Shown: piece after piece, positions 37,325-48,977 of the stretch
Layout: every line of letters starts with the position of its first letter
Numbering within the stretch: position 1 is the first letter of the stretch
DNA from: Synechococcus sp. WH 7805
GTDB taxonomy: Bacteria > Cyanobacteriota > Cyanobacteriia > PCC-6307 > Cyanobiaceae
Reading direction: 5' to 3'
DNA length: 64,000 nucleotides
Assembly: GCF_000153285.1 (NCBI RefSeq)
Contig: NZ_CH724168.1
Location: 2,271,455 to 2,335,454 of the forward strand
The notes under the pieces: model-generated
Seen by the model: only the letters and a program-made list of their open reading frames with translations
Database searches by the model: none
Told to the model about the DNA's origin: nothing
Position numbers and translations under genes: made by a program

Positions 37325-38677
37325 GTGGCTGATTGCACCCCCCTCATTGATGTCGCTTGTCATGCGGATCGTCGTCAGCGATTCATGCACGATTTGGGCA
37401 GTGCTGCTGCGGTGATCCCCGCAGCCTCTTTGGTCACGCATCATGCCGATACGGAATGGCCGTTCCGTCAGGACAGTGACTTCTGGTATCTCACCGGGTT
37501 TGACGAGCCCGATGCCGTCGCCTTGTTGCTTCCCCATCGCCCGGAGGGAGAACGTTTTGTGCTGTTCGTGAACCCCCGTGAACCGGCCGCTGAGGTTTGG
37601 ACCGGACGTCGCTGGGGGTGTGAGGGGGCTGTTGAGCGTTTCGGTGCTGATATCGCCCACCCCCGCTCTGAGCTGGAGCAACGACTGCCGGATTATCTGC
37701 AAGGCGCTGAGGGAATCGCCTTCCGTGTTGGCCGCCATCCTTCCGTGGAGCCTCTCGTGGTCGCTGCCTGGGCAGGGCAGCTTGATCGAGCATCGCGGAT
37801 CGGCAGCGCGGCTCTGGCCCTGGTGGCTCCCTGTCCACTGCTGCATCGCATGCGTCTCCGCAAGGAGCCGGCAGAGCTGGAGCGTCTGCGCGAGGCCGGA
37901 CGGATTTCGGCAGCCGCTCATGAACTGGCTCGCTCTGTTGTGAGACCCGGAATGAGGGAACGTCAGGTTCAGGCTTTGATCGAGGAGCATTTCCTCAATC
38001 AAGGCGCCCGTGGTGCCGCCTATGGATCGATCGTGGCCGGTGGTGATAACGCCTGCGTGCTCCATTACGTCGAGAACAATGCCGTGCTGCAAGACGGCGA
38101 TCTGTTGCTCATTGATGCCGGTTGTTCGCTGCCCGACTACTACAACGGAGACATCACGCGAACGTTCCCGGTCAACGGTCGCTTCAGCGGCGAGCAGCGT
38201 GAGCTCTACAGCCTTGTGCTTGAAGCGCAGCAGTCTGCGGTTGAGAGTGTCCGGCCAGGGCAGACCGCTGAGGGTGTGCATGACACGGCATTGCGAGTTC
38301 TGGTGGAGGGATTGGTAGGCCTCGGTCTCTTGCAGGGGGATGTGGATGGACTGATCGAACAGGGCGCCTATCGCCATCTCTACATGCACCGCACTGGCCA
38401 TTGGCTTGGACTGGATGTCCACGATGTCGGTGCCTATCGATTAGGCGAGCATCACGTGGAATTGGAACCTGGCATGGTGCTCACCGTGGAGCCTGGGCTC
38501 TATGTGAGCGATCGTTTACCTGTTCCTGAAGGGCAACCCAGCATCGAGGAGCGTTGGAAGGGCATCGGCATCCGCATCGAGGACGATGTGGCCGTGAGGA
38601 ATTCAGATGAGGTGCCCGGAGGCCATGAAGTGCTCAGTGCTGCAGCCCTCAAGTCGGTTGAGGCCATGGAGCGCTGA
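37325..38677 (+). CDS. pepP: Xaa-Pro aminopeptidase (PepP)
   Basis: About 450-aa metallopeptidase removing N-terminal residues before proline. The N-terminal AMP_N domain has DSDFWYLTGFDEPDAV; the pita-bread domain supplies metal ligands in LLLIDAGC, GDITRTFP, MHRTGHWLGLDVHD, TVEPGLY and RIEDDVAV. Start uncertain: GTG at 37325 is used; a TTG at 37283 in frame is possible. It is divergent from the CNNM-type gene. Confidence 0.92.
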   Translation: MADCTPLIDVACHADRRQRFMHDLGSAAAVIPAASLVTHHADTEWPFRQDSDFWYLTGFDEPDAVALLLPHRPEGERFVLFVNPREPAAEVWTGRRWGCEGAVERFGADIAHPRSELEQRLPDYLQGAEGIAFRVGRHPSVEPLVVAAWAGQLDRASRIGSAALALVAPCPLLHRMRLRKEPAELERLREAGRISAAAHELARSVVRPGMRERQVQALIEEHFLNQGARGAAYGSIVAGGDNACVLHYVENNAVLQDGDLLLIDAGCSLPDYYNGDITRTFPVNGRFSGEQRELYSLVLEAQQSAVESVRPGQTAEGVHDTALRVLVEGLVGLGLLQGDVDGLIEQGAYRHLYMHRTGHWLGLDVHDVGAYRLGEHHVELEPGMVLTVEPGLYVSDRLPVPEGQPSIEERWKGIGIRIEDDVAVRNSDEVPGGHEVLSAAALKSVEAMER

Positions 38678-38700
38678 ACTCAACCCAGATCCAGCATCAG

Positions 38701-38817
38701 TCAGAACAGGAACACCACAAGAAGCATCAACCCTTCGCTCCCAAGCCCCTTCGGATGGGGGCGAAGCAGAAACACGGTGAGGCTGATTGCGGCCAGAACC
38801 GATCCGAAGAGGGTACT
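38701..38817 (-). pseudogene. Open C-terminal frame of a membrane protein without its own start
   Basis: A 38-codon minus-strand frame ending at 38701 encodes a hydrophobic helix (VLAAISLTVFLL), a turn RPHPKGLGSEG, and another helix LMLLVVFLF. No ATG, GTG or TTG exists at a sensible position. It begins exactly where the 80-aa membrane gene upstream stops, in the -1 frame. A frameshift that split one longer gene is the simplest reading; an unusual start codon is an alternative. Confidence 0.35.
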
Positions 38818-39059
38818 TAGAGCTCCTTGAGCGCTTCCTTCAGCACTTCCGTCTGATTGGCCACTTGCTGGGAGAGAAGAATCACAACGGCTCCCAAGAT
38901 CAGTAGTCCAGTAATGATCAGTCCTGGGTCGCTGGCCAGCAGCCACTCCAGAACTCTGCTGAAACTGAGCAGGGCAAGAACACCGCCACCAAGGCCGAGG
39001 GTCGATAGCTCTTTGCTGATCTCCATGACCGGGGAGGACAGGGCCGATCGGCTGTTCAT
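38817..39059 (-). CDS. Hypothetical 80-aa membrane protein
   Basis: ATG at 39059 is followed by a polar start, two hydrophobic segments (LGGGVLALLSFSRVLEWLL and IITGLLILGAVVILL) and the charged tail VANQTEVLKEALKEL. It lies between the HAD phosphatase gene and the orphan frame described separately. No family recognised. An ATG nine codons upstream is in frame. Confidence 0.55.
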   Translation of the reverse strand: MNSRSALSSPVMEISKELSTLGLGGGVLALLSFSRVLEWLLASDPGLIITGLLILGAVVILLSQQVANQTEVLKEALKEL

Positions 39060-39101
39060 GGACGCCTTGAGGGGCTCACAATCCACGCGTTGGCAATCCC
39101 T

Positions 39102-39875
39102 TCAGTGCTGTGCCGTGGATCGCAGCCAATCAGTGACGGCCATGGTGCTGGTCAGGATGTGGTCAGCGCCGGCATCCTTCAACCTCTGCTCGTAGGCACT
39201 GCGCTCAGCAGGTTGATGGTGCAGGTGAGGAGGCGCGACAGCCAGGCTGATCCAGGTTCGTCCCGGCCACTCAGCTTTGGCTCGGATGACGGTTTGAATG
39301 TCGGCCACGGTGTCCCCTAGATAGGCCACGGTTGTTGCTCCGCTGCCAGTGAGCAGGTCGTGACTGAGCTGCAGCAGTCCGGTGGGATCTGGTTTGTCGG
39401 GGGCATCTCCCATGGCGATCAGAGGAGGTGCTTCAAGACCCAGGCGCTGCTCGAGCACAAAGCGGGCGGAGGGAGGTTCCGCACCGCTCACGAACCCCCA
39501 AGACCAACCGAGCGTGTGAATGCTCTGAAACAAGGACGCATCCACAAGAAGAGGCTCATCGCCGATGTACCCGCTCCAGGTTTCGGGTGAGGCTTCCGGA
39601 TCGCCGCCGAAATAAAAACCGCTGAACACATCGATCAGGGACTGGCGTTCCGGCAATGGCGAGCCGTGCCGTTTCAGCAATTCAATGCTGGCATCCCAAT
39701 CGTTGTTCCATTGTCCCTCTCCCTTGAGAGCGTCAATTTCAGCGGGGAGCGGCCGCCAACCGCTGTAGTGCTCAACTGTTGCTTGCAGAGCACGGCGGTA
39801 GCTTCCGGCGACATCCCGAATCACGCCGTCAATATCGAACAGCAGGAGCTGGCGAGGAGCAGTGGGGAGGCTCAG
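39102..39875 (-). CDS. HAD-superfamily phosphatase (TIGR01548-like)
   Basis: About 250-aa haloacid-dehalogenase-type hydrolase. Motif I is LLLFDIDGVIRD, motif III region DKPDPTG and the closing acidic motif is YLGDTVADIQT. The GQWNNDWD and FSGFYFGGDPEASPE stretches match a HAD subgroup seen mainly in cyanobacteria. No ATG, GTG or TTG precedes motif I in frame: the first ordinary start (GTG 39824) falls inside the motif and would delete the catalytic Asp. CTG 39873-39875 is taken as a placeholder start. Substrate unknown. Confidence 0.78.
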   Translation of the reverse strand: MSLPTAPRQLLLFDIDGVIRDVAGSYRRALQATVEHYSGWRPLPAEIDALKGEGQWNNDWDASIELLKRHGSPLPERQSLIDVFSGFYFGGDPEASPETWSGYIGDEPLLVDASLFQSIHTLGWSWGFVSGAEPPSARFVLEQRLGLEAPPLIAMGDAPDKPDPTGLLQLSHDLLTGSGATTVAYLGDTVADIQTVIRAKAEWPGRTWISLAVAPPHLHHQPAERSAYEQRLKDAGADHILTSTMAVTDWLRSTAQH

Positions 39876-39921
39876 GTTGGGAGGAATGAAGGCGGCTGTT
39901 AGGTTAGTTGTTTGTCCTTAA

Positions 39922-40443
<522 letters not shown>

Positions 40444-40467
40444 ATCAGCGGTCCAATGATGTGTTTC

Positions 40468-40497
40468 AAACGACCTGCCACGGCAGGTCGTTTTTTT
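40468..40497 (+). terminator. Terminator of the PSRP-3 gene
   Basis: Arms CGACCTGCC / GGCAGGTCG with a very small loop, followed by seven Ts, 25 bp after the stop. Confidence 0.9.
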
Positions 40498-40514
40498 ATT
40501 TGTAGTTCAAACAT

Positions 40515-40544
40515 AAAAAAGCCGGGGTTTTTGGACCCCGGCTT
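40515..40544 (-). terminator. Terminator of atpD-atpC
   Basis: On the minus strand, 10-bp arms AAGCCGGGGT / ACCCCGGCTT with a TTTTGG-type loop, followed by six Ts. It faces the PSRP-3 terminator 18 bp away. Confidence 0.92.
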
Positions 40545-40568
40545 GTCGAGAATTTTATGGAATGAGGA

Positions 40569-40982
40569 TCATGAATCCTGGTTTTTTGCTGCCTGCACGC
40601 GGGCGCGAGCACGATCGAGGGTTTGCTGCGCTTTCACTTTGTCGGCTGAAGCGGGCTGCCCTTCCATTTTGGAAACTTCGTTCCTTGCCGCCTGCAGGTC
40701 TGATTCTGCACTGGATGCATCAATGGAACTGCCGAGCTCAGCGGAATTCACCAGAACGGTGACATCATCGGCGTCCACTTCAGCGAAGCCACCCATGAGG
40801 GCGATGGACTTCCAGCCACCTTCGGCACGAACACGCAAGACACCCACGTCCATCGCTGCAAGCAGGGACACGTGGCCGGGGAGAATTCCAAGCTGACCGG
40901 TGGTGCTTGGCAGAATCACCTCATCAGCTGAACCGTCGAACACACTCTGGTCGGGTGCCAGCACGCGGAGGGTGAGGGACAT
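40569..40982 (-). CDS. atpC: ATP synthase subunit epsilon
   Basis: 137-aa F1 subunit that controls ATP hydrolysis. Characteristic start MSLTLRVLAPDQSVFDG, central TTGQLGILPGHVSLL, and a C-terminal pair of helices including QQTLDRARARVQAA. It follows atpD by 82 bp on the minus strand and is the end of this transcript. Confidence 0.96.
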   Translation of the reverse strand: MSLTLRVLAPDQSVFDGSADEVILPSTTGQLGILPGHVSLLAAMDVGVLRVRAEGGWKSIALMGGFAEVDADDVTVLVNSAELGSSIDASSAESDLQAARNEVSKMEGQPASADKVKAQQTLDRARARVQAAKNQDS

Positions 40983-41064
40983 GGAAAAGGAGAACTTGGG
41001 GGCGGGGCGTTAGATCTGGATCAAGGGTTCGGGGACCTTTAGCGAGTGCTGGTCCCCGAATTCC

Positions 41065-42618
<1,554 letters not shown>

Positions 42619-42745
42619 TCACCCGCACACTCAATTCGTGGTCTGAGGGAGACAAGCGCGCATAGGTTGGCAGTCGGTGACCTTGAGTGCCAGCTCGGGT
42701 CGCTTTCGCGCTTCGGCGCCCTGTCCCTGCTCCCGCAAGTCCCCC

Positions 42746-43057
42746 ATGGCAGCTGTTTCTCTCAGCGTCTCCACCGTCAAGCCTCTCGGCGATCGTGTGT
42801 TCGTCAAGGTCTCCGAATCAGAGGAGAAGACCGCTGGTGGCATCCTTCTCCCTGACACCGCCAAGGAAAAGCCCCAAGTGGGTGAGGTGGTTCAGGTTGG
42901 CCCCGGCAAACCCAACGATGACGGCTCCCGTCAAGCTCCTGAAGTCGGCGTCGGCGACAAAGTTCTCTACAGCAAGTACGCCGGAACCGACATCAAACTC
43001 GGCAGTGACGAGTATGTGCTCCTGTCCGAGAAGGACATCCTGGCTGTCGTCAACTGA
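42746..43057 (+). CDS. groES: GroES co-chaperonin
   Basis: 103-aa cap of the GroEL folding chamber. Typical pieces: [12 protein letters not shown] near residue 10, [16 protein letters not shown] mobile loop, and the C-terminal [18 protein letters not shown] at 42746 is used; the longer frame upstream is ignored. A CIRCE operator, frequent before cyanobacterial groES, was not found in the 217-bp gap shared with atpD. Confidence 0.97.
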   Translation: MAAVSLSVSTVKPLGDRVFVKVSESEEKTAGGILLPDTAKEKPQVGEVVQVGPGKPNDDGSRQAPEVGVGDKVLYSKYAGTDIKLGSDEYVLLSEKDILAVVN

Positions 43058-43133
43058 GACAGCGCCGAATGGAATCGCCTTCAGCCCTTGAAGCTGCGAT
43101 CCAGACAAGCTGATCATCACTCCAACTCTTTAA

Positions 43134-44780
<1,647 letters not shown>

Positions 44781-44827
44781 TCAGCACGAATCAGTTCATC
44801 GAGCGCGATCGATTCTGTTCAACCTCA

Positions 44828-44855
44828 AGACCCCTGCTTCAGCGGGGGTCTTTTT
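44828..44855 (+). terminator. Terminator of groES-groEL
   Basis: Arms AGACCCC / GGGGTCT around a 10-base loop, which itself can pair further (TGCT / AGCG), followed by five Ts, about 48 bp after the groEL stop. Confidence 0.88.
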
Positions 44856-44886
44856 GTGTGTAGCTGCGAGCTTTGATACCAGAGAG

Positions 44887-45189
44887 TTGTTGGCTTGTGA
44901 TGAACCTCCGTCGTTGATTGCGCGAATTCACAGAGTTCTTCTTCCGAAAAATGGCAATACCCTCAACTCTTTTGTGCGGGGAGGGGACTGGCACAACCTA
45001 GTGATTCTTTATGACGGGGGAGACATCGCGATCGGAATCATTCTCGATGTCTTGCTCAACTGCCTGATTGTTGGTTGGGCACTGTTCATCATCATCAAAG
45101 TGAACAACCCGACACAGCGCACCATTGAGAGTGGAGTGAACATGATCAGAGAGTCGGTGAACCCGATGCAGGTCATCGACGGGGATTGA
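44887..45189 (+). CDS. Hypothetical membrane protein, possible MscL C-terminal remnant
   Basis: Open frame after the groEL terminator; TTG at 44887 is the first start beyond it. Near the C-terminus one hydrophobic segment is preceded by a Gly/Asp motif (GGDIAIGIILDVLLNCLIVG), followed by ALFIIIKVNNPTQR. This resembles the second membrane helix of the MscL mechanosensitive channel, but no first helix or gating region could be found in any upstream frame. It may be a decayed channel gene or an unrelated one-helix protein. It ends 1 bp before the convergent secG end. Confidence 0.35.
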   Translation: MLACDEPPSLIARIHRVLLPKNGNTLNSFVRGGDWHNLVILYDGGDIAIGIILDVLLNCLIVGWALFIIIKVNNPTQRTIESGVNMIRESVNPMQVIDGD

Positions 45190-45420
45190 TCATTTCAACC
45201 AGCCAGCGCTGAGGATGATGGCCAACGTGAGAAAGACTGCCAGCGTGGTCCAAGTGATGCGGTTGAGCGTTGCCTCTGCGCTGCTTGAGCTCGTGAATGT
45301 GGAGCTGCCACTGGCCGCCAGACCTCCCATGCCATCACCCTTGGGGCTGTGAAGAAGAACAAAAAGAATGAGCAGCAGCCCACTGCTGATCCAGATCCAG
45401 GAAAGAACGGTTGTAATCAT
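45190..45420 (-). CDS. secG: SecG, preprotein translocase subunit
   Basis: 76-aa two-helix partner of SecYE. It has the helix ISSGLLLILFVLLHSPKGDG, the conserved GMGGL, and a second helix TTLAVFLTLAIILSAGW. Small size and the typical loop SPKGDGMGG identify SecG. It follows gpmI by 24 bp on the same strand. Confidence 0.94.
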   Translation of the reverse strand: MITTVLSWIWISSGLLLILFVLLHSPKGDGMGGLAASGSSTFTSSSSAEATLNRITWTTLAVFLTLAIILSAGWLK

Positions 45421-45444
45421 GGTTTGATCCTATGGCTGCTCGGG

Positions 45445-47076
45445 TCAGACGGGTTGGGGCAATCTTGCCGTTGAAGGAGCTGCCGCATCAATGGCTTCGA
45501 TCAAGCTGTGACCTGTCATGGCATCCGGTTTTTCGAGGCCTAGCAGCTGAAGCAATGTTGGGGCTATGTCTGCCAGGCCCCCTTCGTTGCGTAAACGCAG
45601 GGAATTGCCCATGCCGACCATCTTGCGCTTCTCACCTTCAACGAGAATGACTGGGACAGGGTTTGTGGTGTGTGCTGTCCAGGCTTGTCCGTCATCACCG
45701 CGCATGCATTCAGCATTGCCATGATCGGCGGTGATCATTAACGTGCCTCCTGCTCGACCCACCGCATCAAGCAGGCGGCCAATGCAGTGGTCCACGGTCT
45801 CGATCGCCTTGGTGGCAGCCTCCATGACTCCTGTGTGCCCCACCATGTCGGGATTGGCATAGTTGATGACCACCAGGGAATAGACACCCTTTTCGATCGC
45901 GGCAATGCAACTGTCTGTGAGTGTTTCCGCTGCCATGGCTGGAGCCTGGTCGTAGGTGGCGACACGCGGAGATGGAACCAGATGGCGGTCTTCACCTTCG
46001 AGGGGCTGCTCGATGCCGCCATTCATGAAGTAAGTCACATGGGGATATTTCTCGGTCTCTGCCGTGCGGTACTGCTTGAGCCCGTCGGCAGCAACCACCT
46101 GGCCGAGAAGGTCGTCGAGGGATTCTGGAGGGAAGGCGACCTTCACCGGTAGCCCGCTTTCGTACTGGGTAAAGGTGACGACATCTAGCTTTGGATGGTG
46201 TGGACGAGAAAAGCCCTCAAAGTCTTCAAGGGTGAGGCTCTGAATGATCTGACGGGCGCGGTCGGGCCGGAAATTGAACATCAGTAGCGAATCCCCCTCC
46301 TGGACATGGCAAGCGCTTAGTCGCGTCGGCTCGAGGAACTCATCGGTAGTTCCAGCGGCGTAACTTGCCTCAAGCACAGCGGTGGGGGATTCCGTGCTGA
46401 CAGGAAATTCCGGGTCGGTCAGCAGGCTATGGGCGCGTGAGGTTCTCTCCCAGCGTTGGTCGCGGTCCATGGCCCAGTAACGACCACAAAGACTGACAAT
46501 CTCACCGATTCCGCTTGCCTGCATGGCTTCTTCAATCGCGTGGATATAACGCGGTGCGCTCTGTCTAGGAGTGTCCCGTCCATCCGTGATTGCATGAATA
46601 GCCACGGTCTGAATACCTTCTGCTGCAGCCCAGCGCAGAAGGCCGCAGAGGTGATCAACGTGGCTATGGACGCCTCCATCGGAACAGAGCCCGAACAAGT
46701 GAAGGGTTCGACCGGACTCACGCAAGCGCTCAGCCAGAGATCTGAGTGCTGGCACTGCTGGAAGTTGATTGGTGCGAACCGTATCTCCGATGCGCACGAG
46801 TTCCTGACGGATGATTCGCCCCGCACCGATGGTCAAGTGGCCGACCTCGGAATTTCCCATTTGCCCGTCAGGCAGTCCCACGTGGGAGCCGCTGGCCTGG
46901 ATCAACGTGTTCGGGTATGCATGCTTCAGTGCATCCATCACAGGAGTTTCTGCGGATCGGATGGCGTTGAAGTCGCTGCCGTCACAATCTCCCCAACCAT
47001 CCAGGATCGCCAGGACCACAGGGGCAACAGACAACCTCTGTTTGTGATGTCCAGCCAGGCGATCAACAGCGTTCAC
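45445..47076 (-). CDS. gpmI: GpmI, cofactor-independent phosphoglycerate mutase
   Basis: 543-aa manganese enzyme interconverting 3- and 2-phosphoglycerate. Motifs include [19 protein letters not shown], the nucleophile Ser in [50 protein letters not shown] and [11 protein letters not shown], covering the metal and substrate sites. Start GTG at 47076 is provisional. Divergent to pyrR. Confidence 0.96.
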   Translation of the reverse strand: MNAVDRLAGHHKQRLSVAPVVLAILDGWGDCDGSDFNAIRSAETPVMDALKHAYPNTLIQASGSHVGLPDGQMGNSEVGHLTIGAGRIIRQELVRIGDTVRTNQLPAVPALRSLAERLRESGRTLHLFGLCSDGGVHSHVDHLCGLLRWAAAEGIQTVAIHAITDGRDTPRQSAPRYIHAIEEAMQASGIGEIVSLCGRYWAMDRDQRWERTSRAHSLLTDPEFPVSTESPTAVLEASYAAGTTDEFLEPTRLSACHVQEGDSLLMFNFRPDRARQIIQSLTLEDFEGFSRPHHPKLDVVTFTQYESGLPVKVAFPPESLDDLLGQVVAADGLKQYRTAETEKYPHVTYFMNGGIEQPLEGEDRHLVPSPRVATYDQAPAMAAETLTDSCIAAIEKGVYSLVVINYANPDMVGHTGVMEAATKAIETVDHCIGRLLDAVGRAGGTLMITADHGNAECMRGDDGQAWTAHTTNPVPVILVEGEKRKMVGMGNSLRLRNEGGLADIAPTLLQLLGLEKPDAMTGHSLIEAIDAAAPSTARLPQPV

Positions 47077-47229
47077 TCAGCGATACTCCCTTCTTAAGAA
47101 CATCTCCAGAATCACAAGCTACCTCTAGATCCTCCCCGAGGTGAACCGTACCCAGCGGAAAGGTCAGCTTTCTCGGACTCTGCGCTGTGAAAACTGCATA
47201 AAATCGACTCTCTTAGAGGGGCTTAAGCC

Positions 47230-47790
47230 ATGGGGTTGGGCACTCAGGGCGAACGAATCGAGATTCTCTCTTCCGATGAACTGAGGAGAACGTTGATGCG
47301 CCTCGCCTCTCAAGTGCTTGAGAGCGTTGGAGGGCTTGATGATCTTGTCCTTCTTGGGATCCCCACCCGTGGAGTGCAGCTGGCCTCGGTCTTAGCGCGT
47401 TCGCTGGAAGAGCAGGTCGGCCGCCCAGTGGCAAGGGGAACCCTGGATCCCACTTTTCACAGGGACGATCTGGAGCGGGTCGCTATGCGACCGATGACAG
47501 GCACAGACCTTCCCGTGAGTGTTGAGGGGCGTGAGGTGGTGCTCGTTGATGACGTGATTTTTACCGGTCGCACGGTGAGGGCTGCCCTTGAAGCCATTCA
47601 GGCCTGGGGACGGCCCCGCAGAGTTCTGCTGTTGGTGCTGGTGGATCGCGGGCATCGAGAACTGCCCATCCAGCCTGATTTCTGCGGGCGAATGGTTCAA
47701 ACGCGTCGCAGTGAAACGATCGAACTGCGTCTGCTCGACGTGGATGGTGAAGAGGGGGTTTTCCTGCGCAGATCTCAGGACGCAACCTGA
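47230..47790 (+). CDS. pyrR: PyrR, pyrimidine operon regulator / uracil phosphoribosyltransferase
   Basis: 186-aa protein of the PyrR family. The PRPP-binding loop VVLVDDVIFTGRTVRAAL lies near residue 100, preceded by LLGIPTRGVQLA. In other bacteria PyrR attenuates pyr mRNA; many cyanobacterial members probably act mainly as uracil phosphoribosyltransferases, which is family inference. No PyrR-binding loop was seen in the 153-bp gap. Its 3' end overlaps ftrV by 16 bp. Confidence 0.92.
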   Translation: MGLGTQGERIEILSSDELRRTLMRLASQVLESVGGLDDLVLLGIPTRGVQLASVLARSLEEQVGRPVARGTLDPTFHRDDLERVAMRPMTGTDLPVSVEGREVVLVDDVIFTGRTVRAALEAIQAWGRPRRVLLLVLVDRGHRELPIQPDFCGRMVQTRRSETIELRLLDVDGEEGVFLRRSQDAT

Positions 47791-47996
47791 AGTTCGTCAC
47801 TGCGGAAATGGGCCTTGTAGCGACCGAAGGCCACGATCACAGGAAGGGTCGGGCTGATCGGGCGCCCTTTCCATTCCGTCAGCACGGTCACCACCTCTCC
47901 CTCACTGCCCTGGAGATCGAAGGATGTGCCCCGATGTTCCGGATGGTTGTAGACCACCACTGATGAGGCGACGACGACCTTGTCACCAGGCTGCAT
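47775..47996 (-). CDS. ftrV: Ferredoxin-thioredoxin reductase variable chain
   Basis: 73-aa beta-barrel subunit that supports the catalytic chain of FTR, linking ferredoxin to thioredoxin. The pattern MQPGDKVVVASSVVVYNHPEH, followed by FDLQGSEGEVV, and FGRYKAHFRSDEL matches FtrV. Overlaps pyrR at its end and is 30 bp downstream of the TPR-like gene, same strand. Confidence 0.94.
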   Translation of the reverse strand: MQPGDKVVVASSVVVYNHPEHRGTSFDLQGSEGEVVTVLTEWKGRPISPTLPVIVAFGRYKAHFRSDELQVAS

Positions 47997-48026
47997 GAAG
48001 TCACGAATCCAATGGGGCGAATTGTC

Positions 48027-48872
48027 TCACGGCCCCTTCGCTTTGCAGAGGCTTTCAGGCCCTTCCTCCACGAGGACACCGCCTAGATCTGAACACCCTG
48101 CAACGAAAGCGCTCCAGGGATCCATGCCCTCGCCAATGCGTTGTTCAACGGCAGCGTTCAAACGCTCCGTGTCCACGGTGTGATCTGGCAGATCACCGTG
48201 ACTGGTATGACTTTGCTGATCGCGAAGATCTTTGATAGCAGTCTCTATCTGACGTCGGAGCGGCAGGGCATGGCGCTGCCACCAGGGATGGTCCAGTTGA
48301 TTCAGCGCACTCAAGGCTTCCCACCATTGCCGCCGCCGCACACGCTCCTGCAGTCGCTCGTGATCGATGCGATTGCGATTCCAGGTCTCTTTCAAGCTGT
48401 CGCTGAGTTGGGCCCCAGTCCGTTGCCCCCTGGCCTCCAAAATTGACAGGGTGGCTAATGCCTTGTCGAGGTCTCCGGCACGGAACTGGGACAAAGCCTT
48501 GTCACGCACCTCACGGCGCCAATCCTGAAGCTGCTTGCGATCGGCAGCTTGCTGGGCTTTGGTGCCGACTGTTGAATTCACAAGTTGCGCTTGAAGTTCC
48601 AGTGCCTTGCTTGTGTCTCCGGCGTTCCACATGATCTGTGCCTGGCGCCGTCTGCAGACAGCCTGTTCCAATGGGGCCTCATTTCCTAACCAGCGCAACG
48701 CAGCCAATTGTTCTCCGTAGCGCAGGCAAGCTTCCAGGTCGCCAGCTTTGGCAGCGTCCCTGAGACGTTGCGGAAGTTGTCGCTCCCACCAATACGCAGT
48801 GCCACAGAGAATGGCCACACAACCCAGCGTGGCGATTAGCCAGAAGCGGGGTAGGGGGCGTCTGAGCGCCAA
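48027..48872 (-). CDS. Membrane-anchored helical hypothetical protein next to Hsp70-like gene
   Basis: 281-aa protein with an N-terminal membrane segment (FWLIATLGCVAILCGTAYWW) and a long charged alpha-helical body with TPR-like spacing of small and aromatic residues (e.g. AAKAGDLEACLRYGEQL; FRAGDLDKALATL). No catalytic motifs. It is 105 bp downstream of the Hsp70-like gene, with the duplicated segment lying between them. Shared strand and position suggest a partnership with that chaperone-like ATPase. Confidence 0.6.
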   Translation of the reverse strand: MALRRPLPRFWLIATLGCVAILCGTAYWWERQLPQRLRDAAKAGDLEACLRYGEQLAALRWLGNEAPLEQAVCRRRQAQIMWNAGDTSKALELQAQLVNSTVGTKAQQAADRKQLQDWRREVRDKALSQFRAGDLDKALATLSILEARGQRTGAQLSDSLKETWNRNRIDHERLQERVRRRQWWEALSALNQLDHPWWQRHALPLRRQIETAIKDLRDQQSHTSHGDLPDHTVDTERLNAAVEQRIGEGMDPWSAFVAGCSDLGGVLVEEGPESLCKAKGP

Positions 48873-48920
48873 GGAACAATCATTTTTGAGTCAACCCATC
48901 TTGTCGCATTGGCGCAGAAG

Positions 48921-48955
48921 TCCAAGGTTGATCGAGTTCAGATGGGAGCCAGTGC
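48921..48955. repeat. Second copy of a 35-bp direct repeat (outside the gene)
   Basis: Identical over 35 bp to 48990-49024, which encodes the C-terminus of the Hsp70-like protein. The offset is 69 bp, i.e. 23 codons, so the copy is in frame with the gene but lies beyond its TGA stop. Flanking bases are partly similar too. Confidence 0.95.
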
Positions 48956-48977
48956 TTCGATCTTCGCCCTTTTCGTA

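Noticed and set aside
37268-38422. 384-codon minus-strand ORF opposite pepP
   Set aside because: Antisense to a protein with complete metal-binding motifs; no recognisable domains.
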